The translations under genes and the position numbers were made by a program. Under the pieces are notes generated by a model. That model was not told the origin of the DNA. It made no database searches and worked only from the letters and a program-made list of their open reading frames with translations. From positions 62,001 to 126,000 of the forward strand of contig JAIPEN010000007.1 in assembly GCA_021737145.1 (NCBI GenBank): 64,000 nucleotides of DNA, read 5' to 3'. This stretch comes from Desulfarculaceae bacterium. Its GTDB lineage: Bacteria > Desulfobacterota > Desulfarculia > Desulfarculales > Desulfarculaceae. This document shows, one piece after another, positions 61,505-64,000 of the stretch; position 1 is the stretch's first letter, and each line of letters starts with the position of its first letter.

Positions 61505-62194
61505 TCAGCGGCGGCCCGCCACCATCTCGGCGGCCTTGCGCTGGTCCAGCCAGCGCACCTGGCCATACTCCAGATTATAAACCGCCCCCACCGCGGCCAC
61601 CGTGCCCTCGGCGCAGGCCTGGCGCACCAGGGGGCTCAGGCGGCCCAGGTCGCCCAGGGCCTGCCAGATGTTTTCTTCCACCGCCAGGTCCACCTGGCCG
61701 TGGCCCGGATCGCCGGCCGGGGCCGGGGGCACCCGGTCCAGGGCCGGCTCGATGTACTCCAATAGTCCCGCGATGTTGGGCTCCAACTCGCCTCCGGGCT
61801 GCTGGCGGCGGTTCCAGGCGGCGGTGACCGCCCCGCAACTGGTATGGCCCAGCACCACCAGCAGGGGGGTGTGCACGTGCAGCGCGCCGTACTCCATGGA
61901 GGCGGCGGTCACCGGAGCGACGATGTTGCCCGCCACCCGCACCACGAACAGGTCCATGATGCCGGCGTCGAATATGCGCTCCACCGGCACCCGGGAGTCG
62001 GAACACGAAAGCACCGTGGCCAGGGCGTGGTGGGCCTGGTCGCCCTGGTGGGCGGCCTCCAGGCGTTCCGGGCCGGTGTTGGGATGTATGGGGCTGTCTT
62101 GCCAGAACCGCCGGTTGCCCTCGGCCAGGATGGCCAGCACCTCCGACGGGGTGGGCTTTTTGGCATGGGGCGGGTTAGCCTGGGGATCGCTCAT
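61505..62194 (-). CDS. Beta-class carbonic anhydrase
   Basis: A 229-residue enzyme that interconverts carbon dioxide and bicarbonate. Zinc ligands are visible: Cys and the Asp-Arg dyad in LSCSDSRVPVERIFDAG, then His and Cys in VLGHTSCGAVTAAW. AGNIVAPVTAASMEYGALHV is also typical. There is no signal peptide, so it is cytoplasmic. It lies between two receiver genes with spacings of 49 and 40 bases, a surprising setting that suggests signalling control of, or feedback from, inorganic carbon. GGGAGGATACC precedes the ATG. Confidence 0.93.
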   Translation of the reverse strand: MSDPQANPPHAKKPTPSEVLAILAEGNRRFWQDSPIHPNTGPERLEAAHQGDQAHHALATVLSCSDSRVPVERIFDAGIMDLFVVRVAGNIVAPVTAASMEYGALHVHTPLLVVLGHTSCGAVTAAWNRRQQPGGELEPNIAGLLEYIEPALDRVPPAPAGDPGHGQVDLAVEENIWQALGDLGRLSPLVRQACAEGTVAAVGAVYNLEYGQVRWLDQRKAAEMVAGRR

Positions 62195-62243
62195 GGTATC
62201 CTCCCGAATCGCCTGGGCGGTTGCGCCGCTTCCTCCGGCGGCC

Positions 62244-62588
62244 TCAGGCCTGCATCAAATCCAACAGATCCTCGATGTCCACCGGCTTGACCAGATAGCG
62301 GTAGGTGCCGATGTCCATGGCGCTGTCCATGTCCTCGCCCGAGCTGTGGCCGGTGAGGATGATCACCCGGGTGTCGGGCTGCTCCTGCTTGATGGCCTTG
62401 ATGGTCTCCAGACCGCCCAGGCCGGGCATCTTCAAGTCCACCACCACGCAGTCATAGGGCTGTTGCTTGGCCAACTCCAGGCCGGACTCCCCCGAGGTGG
62501 CCCAGTCGTTGTCGATCCCCCTGATGTCCAATCGCTCGGACAAGGTGGTCACCAATTCTTTTTCATCGTCAATTAGTAGAACCCGCAT
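62244..62588 (-). CDS. Single-domain response regulator (CheY-like)
   Basis: A 114-residue stand-alone receiver with VLLIDDEKELVTTLSERLDI, phospho-Asp in VVVDLKMPGLGGL, Thr in IILTGHSSGE and Lys in YLVKPVDIEDLL. It starts 40 bases after the sensor kinase stop on the same strand. With no output domain, it must act by protein contact or as a phosphate relay to the second receiver of the operon. Confidence 0.92.
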   Translation of the reverse strand: MRVLLIDDEKELVTTLSERLDIRGIDNDWATSGESGLELAKQQPYDCVVVDLKMPGLGGLETIKAIKQEQPDTRVIILTGHSSGEDMDSAMDIGTYRYLVKPVDIEDLLDLMQA

Positions 62589-62628
62589 TCTTTCCTCCGC
62601 CCTGCTTGGGCTGGCTCGGCCTCAGAGA

Positions 62629-64000
62629 CTAGCGCGGCAGCACCACGGTAAAGGTGGTGCCTTGGCCGGGCTCGCTTTCCACGTCGATGTGTCCGCCCAT
62701 TTTCTGCACAATGCCGTAGGTGATGGACAGACCCAGGCCGGTGCCTTTTTCGCCCCGGGTCGAAAAGAAGGGCTCGAAGATGCTGTTGAGGTTTTCCTTG
62801 GGTATGCCCACTCCGTCGTCGCTGATGACAATGGACATGGTGTCTTCTTTGGGCTGCTTAACCGATATGTCCAGCAGGCCGCCGTCGTCCATGGCGGCCA
62901 TGGCATTGTTGATGATGTTCAACAACACCTGCTGCAATTGACCCTTGTCCGCCCGCAAGGTGGGCACCTCGGGAGGTATGTTCACCTTGATCTGGATGTT
63001 GCGGTACTCGGCCTCCTTGCCCAGGAAGCCCAGCACCTCGGTGACCAGGGCCTGCAAATGGATCTGCTCGTACTTCAGGGGCAGGTGGCGGGCGAAGCCC
63101 AGCAGGCGGTGGGTGATCTCGCTCACCCGCTTCACCGAGGCCTGGATGGCCAGGGTCAGCTTGATGAACTTCTCCTTGTGGCCGAAGTCGTTGCTCACGG
63201 CCAAGAGGTCGCCCATCAGGCCCACCTTTTCATTGATGATGGCCACCGGGTTGTTTATCTCGTGGGCCACGCCGGCGGCCAGGCGGCCGATGGAGGCCAG
63301 CTTGTTGGTGTATTCGGCCTCGTGCAACAGGCCCACCCGCCTGAGGTCGGCCTCGAAGACCCGGGAGACCAGGGTGGAGGTGCCCCACCAGAGCACCACC
63401 AGGATGGCCAGCACGCTGATGGCGATCATCACGATCACGTTGATGCGCAGCTGGTCCCACTTGTGCAACAGCGCCTTGGGCTGGTTGGTCAGCACCAGGG
63501 TCAGCGGGGTGTTGGCGATACGGGCCATGCCCAATAGCAGGGGATGCCCGGCCGGGTCCTTGGTCTCGATGATGCCGTGCCATTCCTGGGGCGAGGAGGG
63601 CAGCAGGGGGAAGCGGGCCAGCACCCCTCCGTAGAGCTGGGAGGGCGTCTGCAAGACCCCCTGCTGGTTGACCAGGAACAGGTCGCCCGAGGGCTGCATC
63701 TCCGCCGCCCGAAGCAGGTTGTTCAGGCGGCCGGTGTCAATGGTGGCCCTGAGCACGTAGGGCTCCTCGCCCTCCTGCTCGTGGCGCACCGCGATGACGA
63801 AGTGGGGGAAGTTGCGGTGTCCCAGGAACACGTCGCTCACGTATATGCCCCTGAGCAGCACCTCCTTGTACCAGTCCTGCTCCTTGTAGTCGCGGCCTTG
63901 CAGGTTGTAGGGGCCCATGTAGGCCCGTTGAATGCCCCGCTGGTCGATGAGCCCCAAATCCACGAAGCCGCCGAAGGCCCGCCTGAGGCGCAGGAACACG
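62629..64000 (-). CDS. Sensor histidine kinase (N-terminus beyond the window)
   Basis: The frame runs off the right edge, so at least the first membrane helix is missing. Present are the later part of an extracytoplasmic Cache-type sensor (QRAYMGPYNLQGRDYKEQDW; QPSGDLFLVNQQGVLQTPS), a membrane helix (INVIVMIAISVLAILVVLWW) and, without an obvious HAMP domain, a HisKA domain with phospho-His in GRLAAGVAHEINNPVAIINE. The ATPase domain has LLNIINNAMAAMDDGG, SDDGVGIPKENL and GTGLGLSITYGIVQKMGG. It leads an operon with two receivers and carbonic anhydrase. Confidence 0.92.
   Translation of the reverse strand, partial: VFLRLRRAFGGFVDLGLIDQRGIQRAYMGPYNLQGRDYKEQDWYKEVLLRGIYVSDVFLGHRNFPHFVIAVRHEQEGEEPYVLRATIDTGRLNNLLRAAEMQPSGDLFLVNQQGVLQTPSQLYGGVLARFPLLPSSPQEWHGIIETKDPAGHPLLLGMARIANTPLTLVLTNQPKALLHKWDQLRINVIVMIAISVLAILVVLWWGTSTLVSRVFEADLRRVGLLHEAEYTNKLASIGRLAAGVAHEINNPVAIINEKVGLMGDLLAVSNDFGHKEKFIKLTLAIQASVKRVSEITHRLLGFARHLPLKYEQIHLQALVTEVLGFLGKEAEYRNIQIKVNIPPEVPTLRADKGQLQQVLLNIINNAMAAMDDGGLLDISVKQPKEDTMSIVISDDGVGIPKENLNSIFEPFFSTRGEKGTGLGLSITYGIVQKMGGHIDVESEPGQGTTFTVVLPR

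Overview
The window is GC-rich, densely coded DNA. It carries many sigma-54 activators, multihaem c-type cytochromes, NrfD-type membrane subunits and molybdopterin oxidoreductase genes. This points to an anaerobic sulfur-cycling member of the Desulfobacterota (former Deltaproteobacteria, perhaps Desulfarculus-like). The taxonomic call is inference from gene content only.

Layout. 0-4.8 kb: a KamA-type radical SAM enzyme with an ATP-grasp ligase cut by the window edge, a small secreted peptidoglycan-binding protein with an odd in-frame N-terminal extension, a sigma-54 response regulator and a small hypothetical gene. 4.8-19 kb: an accessory region. It holds a gene-poor kilobase, a lower-GC sigma-54 activator, an envelope cluster (ABM protein, outer-membrane protein, DUF2092-like protein, Ala/Pro-rich secreted protein, arylsulfatase, DUF1254/DUF1214 protein), a SYLF protein, a lipoprotein gene with a frameshift in an A-tract, and a dead amino-acid permease. 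19-31 kb: a complete Wsp-like chemosensory operon (CheW, CheR-TPR, CheW, MCP, CheA-REC, CheB, REC-GGDEF) followed by an orphan receiver and a hybrid kinase. It should control cyclic-di-GMP rather than a flagellar motor.

31.6-39 kb: a minus-strand operon for periplasmic thiosulfate/oxygen-type chemistry. It runs TsdA, a CydA-like oxidase subunit with its own haem c, a membrane protein with two haems c, a periplasmic DsrE-like protein, a di-haem peroxidase fused to a second TsdA, and an orphan binding protein. 39-49 kb: a VOC protein, a MarR regulator, a glycine betaine ABC transporter with a porin, a NarL-type two-component pair and a DUF1134-like secreted protein.

49.4-58.3 kb: a second minus-strand sulfur operon. 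It encodes a TusA-like protein with a displaced cysteine, a Tat-exported ferredoxin, a 1083-residue fusion of an NrfD-type membrane protein with a 13-haem cytochrome resembling octahaem tetrathionate reductase, a Mo-bisMGD oxidoreductase, a four-cluster ferredoxin, a monohaem cytochrome c and a triple-rhodanese protein. A near-consensus sigma-54 promoter lies in front of it, and a divergent sigma-54 activator with a Cys-rich PAS domain faces it. This regulated unit is the best candidate for an undescribed system. 58.5-64 kb: that activator, a DUF502 membrane protein, a tiny secreted peptide, and an operon of sensor kinase, two receivers and a beta-carbonic anhydrase.

Read together, the two sulfur operons carry three different types of protein related to thiosulfate/tetrathionate chemistry plus sulfur carriers (DsrE, TusA, rhodaneses). 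This would suit an organism that oxidises, reduces or disproportionates intermediate sulfur compounds. Substrates cannot be fixed from sequence alone.
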